64,000 bases of DNA from Mesorhizobium sp. SARCC-RB16n (GCF_008520305.1 NZ_ML703266.1:173542-237541), one strand, 5' to 3'. Positions 18,026 to 28,426 are shown, counted from the stretch's first letter. Notes: generated from the sequence alone by a model not told the origin. A program made the numbers and translations.

Positions 18026-18859
18026 ATGAAAATCAAGACGTCGATCCATCCTTCCTCCGTCGTGGAAGAAGGCGCCCAAATCGGCCAGGGTGTGCGAATT
18101 GGGCCGTTCTGCCATGTCAGCGCCGACGCTGTGATCGGCGACGGCGTCGAACTGGTCAGCCATGTCTCGGTCATGGGCGCGACCACCATCGGAGCGTCGA
18201 CCAAGGTCTATCCGATGGCGATATTGGGCGGACCGCCGCAGAACACCAAGCACAAGGGCGGCCGTACCACGCTGGTCATCGGCGCCAACTGCACCATCCG
18301 CGAAGGCGTGACCATGCATGTCGGCACCGACACCAGCCGCGGCGAAACGACAGTGGGCGACAATGGCAATTTTCTGGCTTACGCCCATATTGCCCATGAC
18401 TGTGTCGTCGGCAACAACGCTACCTTCGCCAATGGGGCGACATTGGGGGGACACTGCGAGATCGGCAACAATGTCTATATCGGCGGCCTCAGCGCCGTTC
18501 ATCAATTCGTGCGTGTCGGCGACAACGCCTTTCTTGGCGGGTGCTCGGCTTTTGTCGGTGATGTGATTCCCTATGCCATCGCGGTCGGTAACCGCGCCAG
18601 CCTGCGCGGCTTGAACATCATCGGCCTCAAGCGCGCCGGTCTGCCGCGTTCCGAGATCTATCTGCTGCGCAAGGCCTACAAGACGATCTTCGACCGCTCC
18701 CGCACCGTCGGCGAGAACATCGAGCTCGCCAAGGCCGAGTTCGCCTCGTCGCCGACTGCCATGAAGATCATCGACTTCATCACCAGTCGCGGCAAGCGGC
18801 ACTATGCGGTGCCATCGCTCAAGGGCGGCGATGGCGACGATACCGATGACGAAGGCTGA
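18026..18859 (+). CDS. lpxA: UDP-N-acetylglucosamine acyltransferase
   Basis: A 277-residue LpxA, the first enzyme of lipid A synthesis, cytosolic and trimeric. Hexapeptide repeats fill the first two thirds, with the catalytic FLAYAHIAHDCVVGN block and GGLSAVHQFVRVGDNAF after it; the C-terminal domain is helical. I prefer the ATG at 18026 (MKIKTSIHP); a GTG six bases earlier would add MP. The stop lies 14 bases inside the lpxI gene. Confidence 0.96.
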   Translation: MKIKTSIHPSSVVEEGAQIGQGVRIGPFCHVSADAVIGDGVELVSHVSVMGATTIGASTKVYPMAILGGPPQNTKHKGGRTTLVIGANCTIREGVTMHVGTDTSRGETTVGDNGNFLAYAHIAHDCVVGNNATFANGATLGGHCEIGNNVYIGGLSAVHQFVRVGDNAFLGGCSAFVGDVIPYAIAVGNRASLRGLNIIGLKRAGLPRSEIYLLRKAYKTIFDRSRTVGENIELAKAEFASSPTAMKIIDFITSRGKRHYAVPSLKGGDGDDTDDEG

Positions 18860-19745
18860 GACAGCCACGGCTGGTCTTGATCTCCCGCCTGATGCCAAGG
18901 TCGGCATCATCGCCGGCGGCGGTAGCCTTCCTGTCGAAGTCGCTGCCGGTCTGGTCGAACAGGGTCATCCGCCCTTCATCGTGCTTATGGAAGGTGAGGC
19001 CGACCGTCTGCCCGAGTTGTGTCAGTATGAGCACGAGACCCTTGCCCTGGAGGCGATAGGATCGCTCGTTCCGCTGCTCAAGCGTAACCGGATTACCCAT
19101 CTGGTGCTTGCCGGCGAGATAAAGCGCCGACCAAGACTGACACATCTGCGTCCAAGCCTCAGCCTGCTCGCCGTGATACCCGTCGTTGTCATGGCGTTGG
19201 CGCGTGGCGATGATGGGCTGCTCAAGGTGGTGGCGCGCGGGCTCGAGGCGCGGGGGATCAAGGTCGTGGGCGCCCACGAGATCGTGCCGAACCTTGTCGC
19301 CGCCGAAGGAGTGTTGACCAGGGCCGCGCCTCAGAAATCGGACTGGCGCGACATCGAGGCAGGTTTCGCCGCGGCAAAGGCCATCGGGGCACTCGATATC
19401 GGACAGGCGGCGATCGCGGTTGGCGGCCGGACCATCGCGCTTGAAGGCATCGAGGGCACGGCCGGATTGCTGGACCGCGCCAGGCTGCTGCGCGGCCACG
19501 GCCGTATCGCCGGCAAGACGCGCGGCGTTCTGGTCAAATGCGCCAAGCCTGGCCAGGAGCTGCGCGCGGATCTTCCTTCCATGGGGCCACAGACGGTGGA
19601 AGCAGCGCATGCGGCCGGGCTTGCGGGCATTGCCGTCGAAGCGGGACGCTCCCTGATCCTCGAAGGCCCCGCAACCCTTTCGCGTGCCAATGACCTTGGG
19701 CTGTTCATTGTCGGCCTGGCCGCAACGGAGTCCGGGGATGGCTGA
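18846..19745 (+). CDS. lpxI: UDP-2,3-diacylglucosamine diphosphatase LpxI (DUF1009)
   Basis: A 299-residue LpxI, the alphaproteobacterial replacement for LpxH. It hydrolyses UDP-2,3-diacylglucosamine to lipid X and UMP. The N-terminal motif VGIIAGGGSLPVEVAAGL and the later VLVKCAKPGQELRADLPSMG are family markers. The start at 18846 overlaps lpxA; an ATG 15 bases upstream is possible. The gene overlaps lpxB by eight bases, so the lpx genes are translationally coupled. Confidence 0.94.
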   Translation: MTKAETATAGLDLPPDAKVGIIAGGGSLPVEVAAGLVEQGHPPFIVLMEGEADRLPELCQYEHETLALEAIGSLVPLLKRNRITHLVLAGEIKRRPRLTHLRPSLSLLAVIPVVVMALARGDDGLLKVVARGLEARGIKVVGAHEIVPNLVAAEGVLTRAAPQKSDWRDIEAGFAAAKAIGALDIGQAAIAVGGRTIALEGIEGTAGLLDRARLLRGHGRIAGKTRGVLVKCAKPGQELRADLPSMGPQTVEAAHAAGLAGIAVEAGRSLILEGPATLSRANDLGLFIVGLAATESGDG

Positions 19746-20910
19746 CAGAGCGCTGAAGATCGCGATCGTCGCGGGCGAGGAGTCAGGCGACCTGCTTGGC
19801 GCCGACATCGTTCGGTCGCTCCGCCAGACAACAGGTCGCGAGGTGCAACTCGTCGGCCTCGGCGGCCGCCACCTGCAGGCGCTCGGGCTGGTTTCCCCGT
19901 TCGACGCCGGCGAGGTCGCGTTGATGGGGTTCAGCGCCGTCCTGCGTGACCTGCCGCGCCTGATGCGGCGGATCGGCCAGATGGCAGGAATGGTTGCGGA
20001 CGCCAAGCCTGACTGCCTCATCACCATCGACAGCCCCGATTTTTCGCTGCGCGTCGCCAAAAAGGTGCGCGCGGCCAACCCGTCGATCCCGATCGTCCAT
20101 TATGTCTGCCCGAGCGTCTGGGCATGGCGGCCGGGCAGGGCGGTGGCGATGAAGCCCTATGTCGACCACATCCTGTGCATCCTGCCGTTCGAGGTGAAGG
20201 AGCTCGACCGGCTGGGTGGTCCGCCCGGCACCTATGTCGGGCATCGCCTGACGCATGATCCGGGCGTGCTGGCGGCGGCAAAGGCGCAAGCCCAGCCGCG
20301 TGACCTTTCACCGGACCGCGTGAAGACGCTGCTCGTCCTGCCCGGCTCGCGGCGCGGCGAGGTGCGGCGGCTGCTCGAGCCGTTTGGCGAGACCGTGTCG
20401 ATGTTGCGGGCTCGTGGGCATCGGCTCCGGCTGATGCTGCCGACGGTTCCGCATGTCGCGGATACCGTGCGGTCCGCGGTCACGCGCTGGGACGAGAAGC
20501 CCGAGATCATCCTTGGGCCCGAGCGCAAATGGCAGGCCTTCGGCAAGGCCGACGCCGCGTTGATCGCGTCCGGCACGGTGTCCCTGGAACTGGCATTGTC
20601 CGGGGTGCCGATGATCTCTAGCTACCGGCTCGACCCTGTCGCGCGCGTCGTCGCGCCGTATCTCGTTTCCGTCTGGTCGGCCCTGCTGCCCAACCTGATC
20701 TCCGATCGCGCGTTGATCCCGGAGTTCTACAACGAGTACGTCAAACCGAACAATCTGGCGCGGCAGCTGGAAGCGTTGTTCGCCGACAGTGGCATGCGCG
20801 CCTGGCAGAAAGACGGGTTTGCCGAGATCTCACGGCGGATGGCGACGGACAAGCCGTCCGGTGAGATCGCGGCGGGCGTGGTCTTGCGTCACATAAAAAA
20901 GGCGCCCTGA
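19738..20910 (+). CDS. lpxB: Lipid-A-disaccharide synthase
   Basis: A 390-residue GT-B glycosyltransferase (GT19) that joins lipid X and UDP-diacylglucosamine at the membrane surface. The N-terminal KIAIVAGEESGDLLGADIV and the central VCPSVWAWRPGR and LPFE are characteristic, and the C-terminal GTVSLELALSGVPMI marks the donor site. It is the last gene of the envelope run and ends at a strong bidirectional terminator shared with gltA. Confidence 0.97.
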   Translation: MADRALKIAIVAGEESGDLLGADIVRSLRQTTGREVQLVGLGGRHLQALGLVSPFDAGEVALMGFSAVLRDLPRLMRRIGQMAGMVADAKPDCLITIDSPDFSLRVAKKVRAANPSIPIVHYVCPSVWAWRPGRAVAMKPYVDHILCILPFEVKELDRLGGPPGTYVGHRLTHDPGVLAAAKAQAQPRDLSPDRVKTLLVLPGSRRGEVRRLLEPFGETVSMLRARGHRLRLMLPTVPHVADTVRSAVTRWDEKPEIILGPERKWQAFGKADAALIASGTVSLELALSGVPMISSYRLDPVARVVAPYLVSVWSALLPNLISDRALIPEFYNEYVKPNNLARQLEALFADSGMRAWQKDGFAEISRRMATDKPSGEIAAGVVLRHIKKAP

Positions 20911-20923
20911 CGGACGCCTTTTT
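20896..20923. terminator. Bidirectional intrinsic terminator between lpxB and gltA
   Basis: AAAAAGGCG (20896-20904) pairs with CGCCTTTTT (20915-20923) over a ten-base loop. It has an A-run before and a T-run after the GC core, so it works on both strands. The lpxB stop codon lies inside the loop, and gltA ends 22 bases beyond on the other strand. Confidence 0.88.
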
Positions 20924-20944
20924 CGGTCATCAGTCCGGCACCGC

Positions 20945-22267
20945 TCAGCGCTTGGCGATCGGTACGTAGTCGCGCTCCGGCGCGCCGGTGTAGAGCTGGC
21001 GCGGGCGGCCGATCTTCTGGCGGGGATCCTCGATCATTTCCTTCCATTGCGCGATCCAGCCGACCGTGCGGGCAACAGCGAACAGCACGGTGAACATGGT
21101 GGTGGGGAAGCCCAGCGCCTTCAGCGTGATGCCGGAGTAGAAGTCGACGTTCGGATAGAGCTTCTTCTCGATGAAATAGGGATCGGTCAGCGCGATCTTT
21201 TCCAGTTCCATCGCGATGTCGAGAAGCGGATCGTCCTTGATGCCGAGTTCGCCCAGAACCTCATGCGCCGTCTTCTGCATGATCTTGGCGCGCGGATCGT
21301 AGTTCTTGTAGACACGGTGGCCAAAGCCCATCAGGCGGAACGGATCGTTCTTGTCCTTGGCACGGGCGATGAATTCCGGGATGTGATCGACATGGCCGAT
21401 CTCGCCCAGCATGTTGAGCGCCGCTTCATTGGCGCCGCCATGGGCCGGGCCCCAAAGGCAAGCGATGCCGGCGGCAATGCAGGCGAAGGGGTTGGCGCCC
21501 GAAGAGCCGGCGAGACGAACGGTCGAGGTCGAAGCGTTCTGCTCATGATCGGCGTGCAGGATGAAGATGCGCTCCATGGCGCGGGCCAGCACCGGGTTGA
21601 TCTTGTATTCCTCGCATGGCACGGCAAAGCACATGTGCAGGAAGTTGGCGGCGAAATTCAGCTCGTTCTTCGGGTAAATGAAGGGCTGGCCGATGTGGTA
21701 CTTGTAGGCCATGGCCGCGATCGTCGGCATTTTGGCGATCAGGCGCATGGACGCAACCATGCGCTGGTATGGGTCGGAGATGTCGGTCGAGTCGTGATAA
21801 AAGGCCGAAAGAGCGCCGACCACGCCGCACATCACCGCCATCGGGTGCGCATCGCGGCGGAAGCCGGTGAAGAAGCGCGACATCTGCTCGTGCACCATGG
21901 TGTGGCGCGTCACGCGATAATCGAAATCGTCCTTCTGCGCCTTGGTCGGCAGTTCGCCGTAGAGCAGGAGGTAGCAGACCTCGAGGAAATCGCCGTGTTC
22001 GGCCAACTGGTCGATCGGGTAGCCGCGATGCAGGAGGATGCCGGCGTCACCATCGATGAAGGTGATCTCCGACTCGCAGCTTGCCGTCGAGGTGAAGCCG
22101 GGGTCATAGGTGAAGGCGCCGGTGGTGCTGTAGAGCGAGGCGATGTCGATGACGTCAGGTCCGACCGAGCCGCTTCGCACCTTGAACTCGTGGGTCTTGC
22201 CGGCGAATTCCAGCGTTGCCGTGGCCTCCTGGCCGCCCACATCCATTTTTTTCGCAGCTTCGGTCAT
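20945..22267 (-). CDS. gltA: Citrate synthase
   Basis: A 440-residue type II citrate synthase that condenses oxaloacetate and acetyl-CoA. The catalytic regions [30 protein letters not shown] and NVDFYSG supply the two His residues and the Asp. The N-terminal domain of about 60 residues is typical of the hexameric Gram-negative type. About 180 bases separate it from gltX on the same strand. Confidence 0.97.
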   Translation of the reverse strand: MTEAAKKMDVGGQEATATLEFAGKTHEFKVRSGSVGPDVIDIASLYSTTGAFTYDPGFTSTASCESEITFIDGDAGILLHRGYPIDQLAEHGDFLEVCYLLLYGELPTKAQKDDFDYRVTRHTMVHEQMSRFFTGFRRDAHPMAVMCGVVGALSAFYHDSTDISDPYQRMVASMRLIAKMPTIAAMAYKYHIGQPFIYPKNELNFAANFLHMCFAVPCEEYKINPVLARAMERIFILHADHEQNASTSTVRLAGSSGANPFACIAAGIACLWGPAHGGANEAALNMLGEIGHVDHIPEFIARAKDKNDPFRLMGFGHRVYKNYDPRAKIMQKTAHEVLGELGIKDDPLLDIAMELEKIALTDPYFIEKKLYPNVDFYSGITLKALGFPTTMFTVLFAVARTVGWIAQWKEMIEDPRQKIGRPRQLYTGAPERDYVPIAKR

Positions 22268-22450
22268 TGCAAACTCCTTCTTGTTTCCTCATGCCGGCAA
22301 AGGCAAATTCCGCAGAGCGACACGTCGAAATCACCGCAATGCGCGTATTCGCCACCGCATTCTAGGAGGTGCGTGCCAGATTGGGCCAGAGCCTAATGTT
22401 GCACTGCGAAACGCGCCTTTCAATGCCAATCTTCTTGGGCCAGTTTGCTC

Positions 22451-23875
22451 CTAATCGATTTGATCCGCTATGCGCGCCAGGCTTTCCTCACGCCCCAGCA
22501 CGGCCAGCACGTCGAAAACGCCTGGTGACGTGCTCTTGCCGGTCAAGGCGGCCCGCAACGGCTGGGCCACGGCACCAAGTTTGTGGCCGCCAGCCAGCGC
22601 ATAGTCGCGGATAGCGGCCTCGGCCGTGGCCGCGGTCCAGTCGCCTGACAGCGACTTCAAAGCTTCGTGAGCGCCGCGCAGGATCTTGCGGGCATCGTCA
22701 TTGAGCAGGAGTGCCGCCTTGTCGTCGATCGGCAACGGCCGCGCGGCAAACAGGAAACCGGCTCCGTCGACAAGCTCGACCAGCGTCTTGGCGCGCTCCT
22801 TCAGGCCCGGAAGTGCCGCCAGCAGCTGCGCCTTGTTCTTCTCGTCGAGGCGCGCCGCCATCGCCGGGCCGCCCTCGAGATAGGGCAGGGTGGGGATGAA
22901 GATATCGAACAGTTCGGTATCGGCCATGCGGCGCATATGCGCGCCATTGATCGCTTCCAGCTTGGCGAAATCGAAGCGCGCCGCGCCCTTGTTGACGTCG
23001 CCGATGTCGAACCAGGAGATCATATCCTTGATCGACATGATTTCGTCGTCGCCGTGGCTCCAGCCGAGGCGTGCCAGGTAATTGAGCAGCGCCTCCGGCA
23101 GATAGCCCATGGCGCGATAGGCCTCGACGCCCAGCGCGCCGTGGCGCTTTGACAGCTTGGCGCCGTCGGCGCCATGGATAAGCGGGATATGCGACATCGA
23201 AGGCACGTCCCAGCCCATGGCGTTGTAGATCACGGTCTGGCGCGCGGCGTTGGTCAGGTGATCGTCGCCACGGATGATGTGGGTGACGCCCATGTCGTGA
23301 TCGTCGACGACGACGGCATGCATGTAGGTCGGGTTGCCGTCCGAGCGCAGGATGATGAAGTCGTCGAGATCCTTGTTTGGGAAGCGCACCTCACCCTGAA
23401 CCCGGTCCTGCACCACTGTCTCGCCCTCGGTCGGTGCCTTGATGCGGATGGCGCCCTTGACGCCGGTGGGTGCCTCCGAAGGGTCGCGGTCACGCCAGTG
23501 GCCGTTATAGCGCGGCGGCAGGCCCTTGGCGCGTGCTGCCTCGCGCATCGCCTCGAGCTCGGCCGAAGTCTCGTAGCTGTAATAGGCCTTGCCCAGGCGC
23601 ACCAGTTCCTCAGCCACCTCGCGATGGCGCGGCGCGCGCTCGAATTGGGAGACCGCATCGCCGTCCCATGACAGGCCAAGCCAGGTCAGTCCGTCGAGAA
23701 TGGCCGATGTGGCCGCATCGGTCGAACGCTCGCGATCGGTATCCTCGATGCGCAGCAGCATCGTGCCGCCGGTGTGCTTGGCATAGAGCCAGTTGAACAG
23801 CGCCGTGCGCGCGCCGCCGATGTGCAGATAGCCGGTCGGCGAGGGGGCAAAACGGGTGATGACCTTGTCGGGCAT
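22451..23875 (-). CDS. gltX: Glutamyl-tRNA synthetase
   Basis: A 474-residue class I synthetase. The HIGH-type motif is in [19 protein letters not shown] and the KMSKS-type motif is KLSKRHG. The start at 23875 ([15 protein letters not shown]) follows the family; the open frame runs further upstream into comEC antisense sequence. The first bases of comEC are about 100 bases away on the opposite strand, so both promoters lie in this short gap. Whether a second gltX exists elsewhere, as often in alphaproteobacteria, cannot be seen. Confidence 0.97.
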   Translation of the reverse strand: MPDKVITRFAPSPTGYLHIGGARTALFNWLYAKHTGGTMLLRIEDTDRERSTDAATSAILDGLTWLGLSWDGDAVSQFERAPRHREVAEELVRLGKAYYSYETSAELEAMREAARAKGLPPRYNGHWRDRDPSEAPTGVKGAIRIKAPTEGETVVQDRVQGEVRFPNKDLDDFIILRSDGNPTYMHAVVVDDHDMGVTHIIRGDDHLTNAARQTVIYNAMGWDVPSMSHIPLIHGADGAKLSKRHGALGVEAYRAMGYLPEALLNYLARLGWSHGDDEIMSIKDMISWFDIGDVNKGAARFDFAKLEAINGAHMRRMADTELFDIFIPTLPYLEGGPAMAARLDEKNKAQLLAALPGLKERAKTLVELVDGAGFLFAARPLPIDDKAALLLNDDARKILRGAHEALKSLSGDWTAATAEAAIRDYALAGGHKLGAVAQPLRAALTGKSTSPGVFDVLAVLGREESLARIADQID

Positions 23876-23978
23876 GAAACTCTCGGAAAACGTCTGAAGC
23901 TGGGTGCGGGGTGCGCGGACTTTCGCGCGTCGCGCGTTCATGTAGCATAGGGTGTCGAGGGCGCAAGGGGCAGACCCG

Positions 23979-26432
23979 ATGACTGGACGAGGCCGGGGCT
24001 CGGATCGGGGCGAGGGCGCCATTGTCGGCGTCAGCGAGCGGTCCCTGTTTGCGACGCCTCCGGCGATCCCACTGCCATCGCCGCTCGTGGCTGCACCCGC
24101 AACCCAGCCGCTGCAGGCGGATGGCCCGACGCCAACTCCGTCTCCTGCCGCACGCAGGATTGTGCGCGTACGCCGGCAAATCGGCCTGATATCACTGCCT
24201 CGCCTGCGCCACGGCGTGGCCAAGGCGGCGGAGTTAGAGCTCGACCGAGGCATCGCCTTCCTGCTGGTGCCGGTCTGCCTGGCCGTTGGGGCCGTCGGCT
24301 ATTTTTCGCTGGCGTCCGAGCCTGATTTTGCAAAACCCGTCGCGGCGGTCATGCTGGCGGCGGTCTGCGCATTCGTCTCGCGCTCCTGGCCCAAAACTCA
24401 TCTGTGTTTCATGGCAATGCTGTTGTGCGTGCTGGGCCTGCTCGCGGCGAAGGTAGAAACATGGCGAGCCGGAACTCGGATGCTGGGCTCGGAAATCTCG
24501 ACGCAACTGACCGGCCGCGTGGTCTCGGTCGAAGAGATGGAGACTGGCCGCATCCGGCTGACCATGGACGTGATTTCGACCGCCCGGCCAAAACTGCGCT
24601 ATGCGCCGGAAAGGGTCCGGCTTTCGGCACGCAAGATACCGCCGGAAATGACCGCCGGCTCGCTTGTCACAGGCTACGCCAAACTGCTGCCGCCGACCGG
24701 TCCGGTGCGGCCGGACAGCTATGACTTCTCCTTCGACAGCTATTTCGCCGGCATCGGCGGCAGCGGCTTCTTTCTCGGCAATCCAACGGTTGTTTCCGCC
24801 GACTACGGCGAGATGCCGCTGTCGGCACGCCTTCTTTCAGGCATTGAAAATGCCCGAGAAGCCATCGCCGGCCATATCAGGGGCAGCATTGGCGGCGCCG
24901 AAGGCGAGATCGCGGCGGCGCTGATCGTCGGCGTACGCGCCGGCATTCCCAATGAAATCAACGAAGCGATGCGGCGCACCGGCATCTATCACATCATCTC
25001 CATTTCGGGACTGCATATGGCGCTGGTAGCCGGCACCATCATGGGTCTGCTGCGCGGTGCCTTCGCGCTGTTTCCGCGCTTTTCCGCGCGCCGGCCAGTG
25101 AAGAAATACGCCGCCGCCGCCGCCCTTTTCTCGATCGCCGCCTATCTCGTCATCTCCGGCGTCGTCGTTGCGGCCGAACGCAGCTTCATCATGCTGGCGG
25201 TGATGCTGGTCGCCGTCTTGTTCGATCGCGCGGCGCTGACCATGCGCAACCTGGCGATCTCGGCGATCGCCGTCATCCTGGTTTCTCCGCACGAGGTCGT
25301 CGGCCCGAGCTTCCAGATGTCGTTCGCGGCAACCGCGGCTCTGGTTGGCGCTTATGCCGGCTGGGCCGACCACCGCGCGGGAAAGACGAGGCCACCGCCG
25401 CCAAAGCGATCCCTACCCGGGTTCCTGACGCGAAAATTCCTTTTGGCGACAGGTGGATTGGTCATGACGTCCATCATCGCCGGCAGCGCAACGGCGCTGT
25501 TTGCCATCTGGCATTTCCAGCGGGTGTCGCCGCTCAGCGTGTTCGCCAATCTGGCCGTAATGCCGATCGTGTCGCTCGTGATGTTCCTGGCAGTTGCCAG
25601 CGCCTTGCTGATGCCGTTCGGGTTGGATTGGCCGGCTCTCTACCTCATGGGCAAGGGCCTGACGGCGATGATCGCCGTATCGGCATGGATATCGGAGCGC
25701 TCTCCCATCGATGGGGTCGGGCTGATTTCGCAGCAGTCCGTACTGCTGGTCACCGTCGCGCTGGTCATCGCGACTATGGCGACGACTTGGCTGCGGCTTG
25801 CCGCGCTGCCATTCGCACTTGCCGGCCTGTTGACTGTGTCGGACACCCGCACGCCCGATGTGCTGATCTCGGAAGATGCGCGGCTGGTGGCACTGCCGAT
25901 CGGCAATGGCGAACTGGCCGTCAACCGGGAACGTCCGAACGAATTCGCAACCGACAACTGGAAACGCGCCCTGGTCTCCGAAACAATCGTCAAACCGGAA
26001 ATATTCGACAAGACGGACGGGCAATTCGATATCGCCAGTCCCACCGACCTGCCGCAGGGGTCGCCGTTCTATTGCCGTGAAGGCCTGTGCCTTGCCAGGC
26101 ATCCCTCCGGTGCGATCATCGCCTATGTCGAGGATCGCAAGAACACCTGGAAGGCCTGCGCATTCGCCGACCTGATCGTCGTCAATGACGCGACCGCCTA
26201 TGACGCCTGCCACAATCCGCTGGTTCTCGTCGTCACGAAGCGGCAGCTCGCCCGCAAGGGGAGTGCTGCCGTCTTCTTCGACCCCCAGTCGGCCACGACC
26301 CCGGCCGCGATCGAATTCGCCGTCGACGGACCGTATCGGCCCTGGCACGAGCAGCGAAAATTCTCACGCGAGGCGAGGGGGCTGCCGCCCTTTAAAAAGC
26401 CCGACAAGCCCGGTGGCAAACCGGCTCAGTAG
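23979..26432 (+). CDS. comEC: ComEC/Rec2 family protein without a recognisable metallo-beta-lactamase domain
   Basis: An 817-residue polytopic membrane protein of the ComEC/Rec2 family, which forms the inner-membrane DNA channel in naturally competent bacteria. It has a Pro/Ala-rich cytosolic stretch of about 85 residues, a DUF4131 region (about 90-290), and the competence domain from about residue 330 ([18 protein letters not shown]) with many helices. The last 180 residues form a soluble region without an HxHxDH metal motif, so the usual C-terminal hydrolase is missing or degenerate. I chose the ATG at 23979, which has AAGGGG upstream; a GTG 27 bases earlier is possible. It overlaps lexA tail to tail by seven bases. 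Confidence 0.9.
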   Translation: MTGRGRGSDRGEGAIVGVSERSLFATPPAIPLPSPLVAAPATQPLQADGPTPTPSPAARRIVRVRRQIGLISLPRLRHGVAKAAELELDRGIAFLLVPVCLAVGAVGYFSLASEPDFAKPVAAVMLAAVCAFVSRSWPKTHLCFMAMLLCVLGLLAAKVETWRAGTRMLGSEISTQLTGRVVSVEEMETGRIRLTMDVISTARPKLRYAPERVRLSARKIPPEMTAGSLVTGYAKLLPPTGPVRPDSYDFSFDSYFAGIGGSGFFLGNPTVVSADYGEMPLSARLLSGIENAREAIAGHIRGSIGGAEGEIAAALIVGVRAGIPNEINEAMRRTGIYHIISISGLHMALVAGTIMGLLRGAFALFPRFSARRPVKKYAAAAALFSIAAYLVISGVVVAAERSFIMLAVMLVAVLFDRAALTMRNLAISAIAVILVSPHEVVGPSFQMSFAATAALVGAYAGWADHRAGKTRPPPPKRSLPGFLTRKFLLATGGLVMTSIIAGSATALFAIWHFQRVSPLSVFANLAVMPIVSLVMFLAVASALLMPFGLDWPALYLMGKGLTAMIAVSAWISERSPIDGVGLISQQSVLLVTVALVIATMATTWLRLAALPFALAGLLTVSDTRTPDVLISEDARLVALPIGNGELAVNRERPNEFATDNWKRALVSETIVKPEIFDKTDGQFDIASPTDLPQGSPFYCREGLCLARHPSGAIIAYVEDRKNTWKACAFADLIVVNDATAYDACHNPLVLVVTKRQLARKGSAAVFFDPQSATTPAAIEFAVDGPYRPWHEQRKFSREARGLPPFKKPDKPGGKPAQ

Positions 26433-27169
26433 CGCCTGATCAGCCCAACGAGCTTGCCTTGCACCTTGACCCGATCCGGTCCGAAGATCCGGGTTTCATA
26501 GGCGGGGTTGGCGGCTTCGAGTGCGATCGAGGCGCCTTTACGACGGAACCGCTTCAGCGTCGCTTCTTCCTCGTCGACCAGTGCCACGACGATTTCGCCA
26601 GGGCTTGCCGTATCGGCATTGCGGATGATGACCGTGTCGCCGTCGAAGATACCGGCCTCGATCATCGAGTCGCCTTTGACCTCCAGCGCATAGTGCGCGC
26701 CGCCTATGATCATGTCCGGCGGCACCGAGATCGAATGCGTCTGATGCTGGATGGCATCGATCGGCACACCGGCGGCGATACGGCCCATGACCGGGATGGA
26801 CACGGCTGAAACCGCATCGTCGTCGTTGCCGGCCGCCGGCAGGCGCGAAGGCGCCGCCGCCGGCCTGATCTGGCGGCCGAGATTGCCTTGGCCAAGGCTG
26901 CCCTGGATGACGCTTGGCGAGAACTTCTTTGCCGCATTGAGTCCCGGCGCGATCGAGTCCGGCAGCCGCAGCACTTCCAGCGCGCGCGCCCGGTTGGGTA
27001 GCCGGCGAATGAAACCGCGTTCCTCCAGCGCCGTGATCAGGCGATGGATCCCCGACTTGGAGGCAAGATCGAGGGCTTCCTTCATCTCGTCGAAGGAGGG
27101 CGGTATCCCGCTTTCCTTGAGCCGTTCGTGGATGAACATCAGCAGTTCATGTTGCTTGCGTGTCAGCAT
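26426..27169 (-). CDS. lexA: SOS repressor LexA
   Basis: A 247-residue LexA. The winged-helix DNA-binding domain (about 1-65) begins [20 protein letters not shown] and has the alphaproteobacterial recognition region [12 protein letters not shown]. The S24 peptidase domain carries the Ala133-Gly134 cleavage site (GRIAAGVP), Ser168 (KGDSMIEAG) and Lys206 (ATLKRF). The ATG at 27169 matches the family; the frame upstream is not conserved. An SOS box lies about 75 bases upstream, so it is self-regulated. Confidence 0.97.
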   Translation of the reverse strand: MLTRKQHELLMFIHERLKESGIPPSFDEMKEALDLASKSGIHRLITALEERGFIRRLPNRARALEVLRLPDSIAPGLNAAKKFSPSVIQGSLGQGNLGRQIRPAAAPSRLPAAGNDDDAVSAVSIPVMGRIAAGVPIDAIQHQTHSISVPPDMIIGGAHYALEVKGDSMIEAGIFDGDTVIIRNADTASPGEIVVALVDEEEATLKRFRRKGASIALEAANPAYETRIFGPDRVKVQGKLVGLIRRY

Positions 27170-27241
27170 GGCGGCCCCCAAGGCATTGAACGAAAGGTCT
27201 GAACCGGAATCGAAAAAACAAACCCAGAACAAACACTATCT

Positions 27242-27256
27242 GTTCCAGTTGTGTTC
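27242..27256 (-). promoter_or_regulatory. SOS box (LexA operator) of lexA
   Basis: The direct repeat GTTC-N7-GTTC (GTTC at 27242-27245 and 27253-27256) is the established alphaproteobacterial LexA box; on the lexA coding strand it reads GAAC-N7-GAAC. It lies between a possible -35 (TTGCGG) and a -10-like GATAGT on the minus strand, where a bound repressor would block initiation. Confidence 0.85.
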
Positions 27257-27581
27257 CGCAACCGTTTAAAGTTTAATGAATTTGTTAAGGCGTCTGAAGT
27301 TTTTTGCCCGGGCCAATTGGCAGGCGCCGATCTTTTCCGCCATCGGCGGGCACATTGAAATCGTTTTGGTTAATGGCCTGTGGCCCCATCCGCCGCCTAG
27401 GCTTGGCATCAGCCGTTTTGGAGCACATCCATAGAGTGGATTTGCGGAATTGTTCGATCCACTCCGGCGGAACGAAACGAAATCAAAACGCCAACGGCCG
27501 GTGGCTTTGGTAGAAGCAACGGATCCAGGGTCGAACTCCTCCGAGCAAGTGCGTGCGAGTGGCGCCGCGGCAGCGCTGAAG
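27257..27581. other. Intergenic stretch between lexA and the GntR regulator gene
   Basis: No gene is supported here. A perfect stem GAGTGGAT/ATCCACTC (27434-27441 with 27457-27464) has a 15-base loop. A short stretch at 27527-27540 looks like a T-arm, but no tRNA can be folded around it. A 108-residue minus-strand frame has no recognisable features. This is the left edge of the tryptophan module. Confidence 0.5.
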
Positions 27582-28355
27582 TCATCCGACAACAGCTTTC
27601 AAGCTGCCGGCGCGGGCGGCGTATTTGGCGCCGCCGCTGTCTTCGCTGTGGACATAGACGTGCAGGGTGTAGCCGATATGCGCCGTCATCAGCGCCTTGG
27701 CCCGCTCGATGTCACGATCGAGTGCCGCTTCCATGATCGCGGTATGGTGTTCGATGGCAATCGCTTCGCGCAGTGCCTCCATCGCCTCTTCATAGCCATC
27801 CTTGAGGCCGGCCGCGGCCCGCAATGTCGGCGCCAGACCAAGAAAGCGATGATGCCGGCGCAGCTGATCCGAGATTGTCGAGCGGAAACGCAGCAGCCAG
27901 TCGCATGTGGCGGCGCTCAGTAGCGCCGCATGGAAAGCCTCATGGTTCTCGTCCCATTTGTCGACGGCCGCATCCGAGGGATCATCGACCGCGGTCTTGC
28001 AACGGGAGAGCCGGTAGTGGGCGGTGACCACGGCATCCTCCCACTCCTTGCCGCCTTTCTCCATCGATTCGAGGAACAGGGGTATCTCGACCACCATCCT
28101 GGCGCGTGCCAGATCCTCCAGTTCGGCCCGCGACACCGGCGCAACGGTAAAACCACGATTGCTGATGGCGGCGACCAGACGTTCGGCCTCAAGCCGCGAC
28201 AAGGCTTCGCGCAATGGCGTCCAACCGACTCCATAGGTGCTGCGCAGCGCACTCAGCTTGAGCGGGGCGCCGGGCATGAGGCGCGTGGTCAGGATATCGC
28301 GTCGCAACAGCTGATAGGCTGCCTCCGTCTTTGTGGAGCTGGTTTGATCCTGCAT
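27582..28355 (-). CDS. GntR family regulator (FCD/FadR type)
   Basis: A 257-residue regulator with an N-terminal winged helix (about 10-75, YQLLRRDILTTRLMPGAPL then GWTPLREALSRLEAERLV) and a helical FCD effector domain (about 90-235) with metal-site-like Asp and His residues (ENHEAFHAALL and later HH). FCD regulators respond to small carboxylates. It is divergent from the TrpXYZ-like transporter operon, and the gap holds two near-identical palindromic elements on both promoters. The most likely ligand is a tryptophan catabolite such as kynurenine or anthranilate, by context only. Confidence 0.92.
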   Translation of the reverse strand: MQDQTSSTKTEAAYQLLRRDILTTRLMPGAPLKLSALRSTYGVGWTPLREALSRLEAERLVAAISNRGFTVAPVSRAELEDLARARMVVEIPLFLESMEKGGKEWEDAVVTAHYRLSRCKTAVDDPSDAAVDKWDENHEAFHAALLSAATCDWLLRFRSTISDQLRRHHRFLGLAPTLRAAAGLKDGYEEAMEALREAIAIEHHTAIMEAALDRDIERAKALMTAHIGYTLHVYVHSEDSGGAKYAARAGSLKAVVG

Positions 28356-28385
28356 CGCGGTCTATCCATCGTCTGGCTGCCCGAA

Positions 28386-28426
28386 ATTATATATGATGTT
28401 GGGGCATGGCAAGAATTATATATAAT
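28386..28426. promoter_or_regulatory. Two operator-like palindromes covering face-to-face promoters
   Basis: Element 1, ATTATATATGAT (28386-28397), and element 2, the perfect palindrome ATTATATATAAT (28415-28426), match at 11 of 12 bases and start 29 bases apart. Rightward promoter: TTGGGG (28399-28404), 16 bases, TATAAT (28421-28426, inside element 2). Leftward promoter: CTTGCC (plus-strand 28408-28413), 16 bases, TATAAT (plus-strand 28386-28391, inside element 1). The two promoters overlap head-on and each -10 lies in one element. The elements fit a dimeric GntR operator pair, though an AT-rich -10 by itself would also give some of this symmetry. Confidence 0.65.

Noticed and set aside
27468-27495. 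GGAAC in the lexA-GntR gap considered as an EcfG promoter
   Set aside because: No CGTT follows at 16-17 bases.
27480-27560. tRNA-like stretch with a T-arm resemblance (27527-27540) in the gap after lexA
   Set aside because: No acceptor stem, anticodon arm or D-arm can be formed around it, and the pairing of the supposed T-arm is only three bases.
27266-27592. 108-residue minus-strand frame between lexA and the GntR gene
   Set aside because: It has no recognisable motif, crosses the start of the hairpin region and overlaps the end of the GntR gene.
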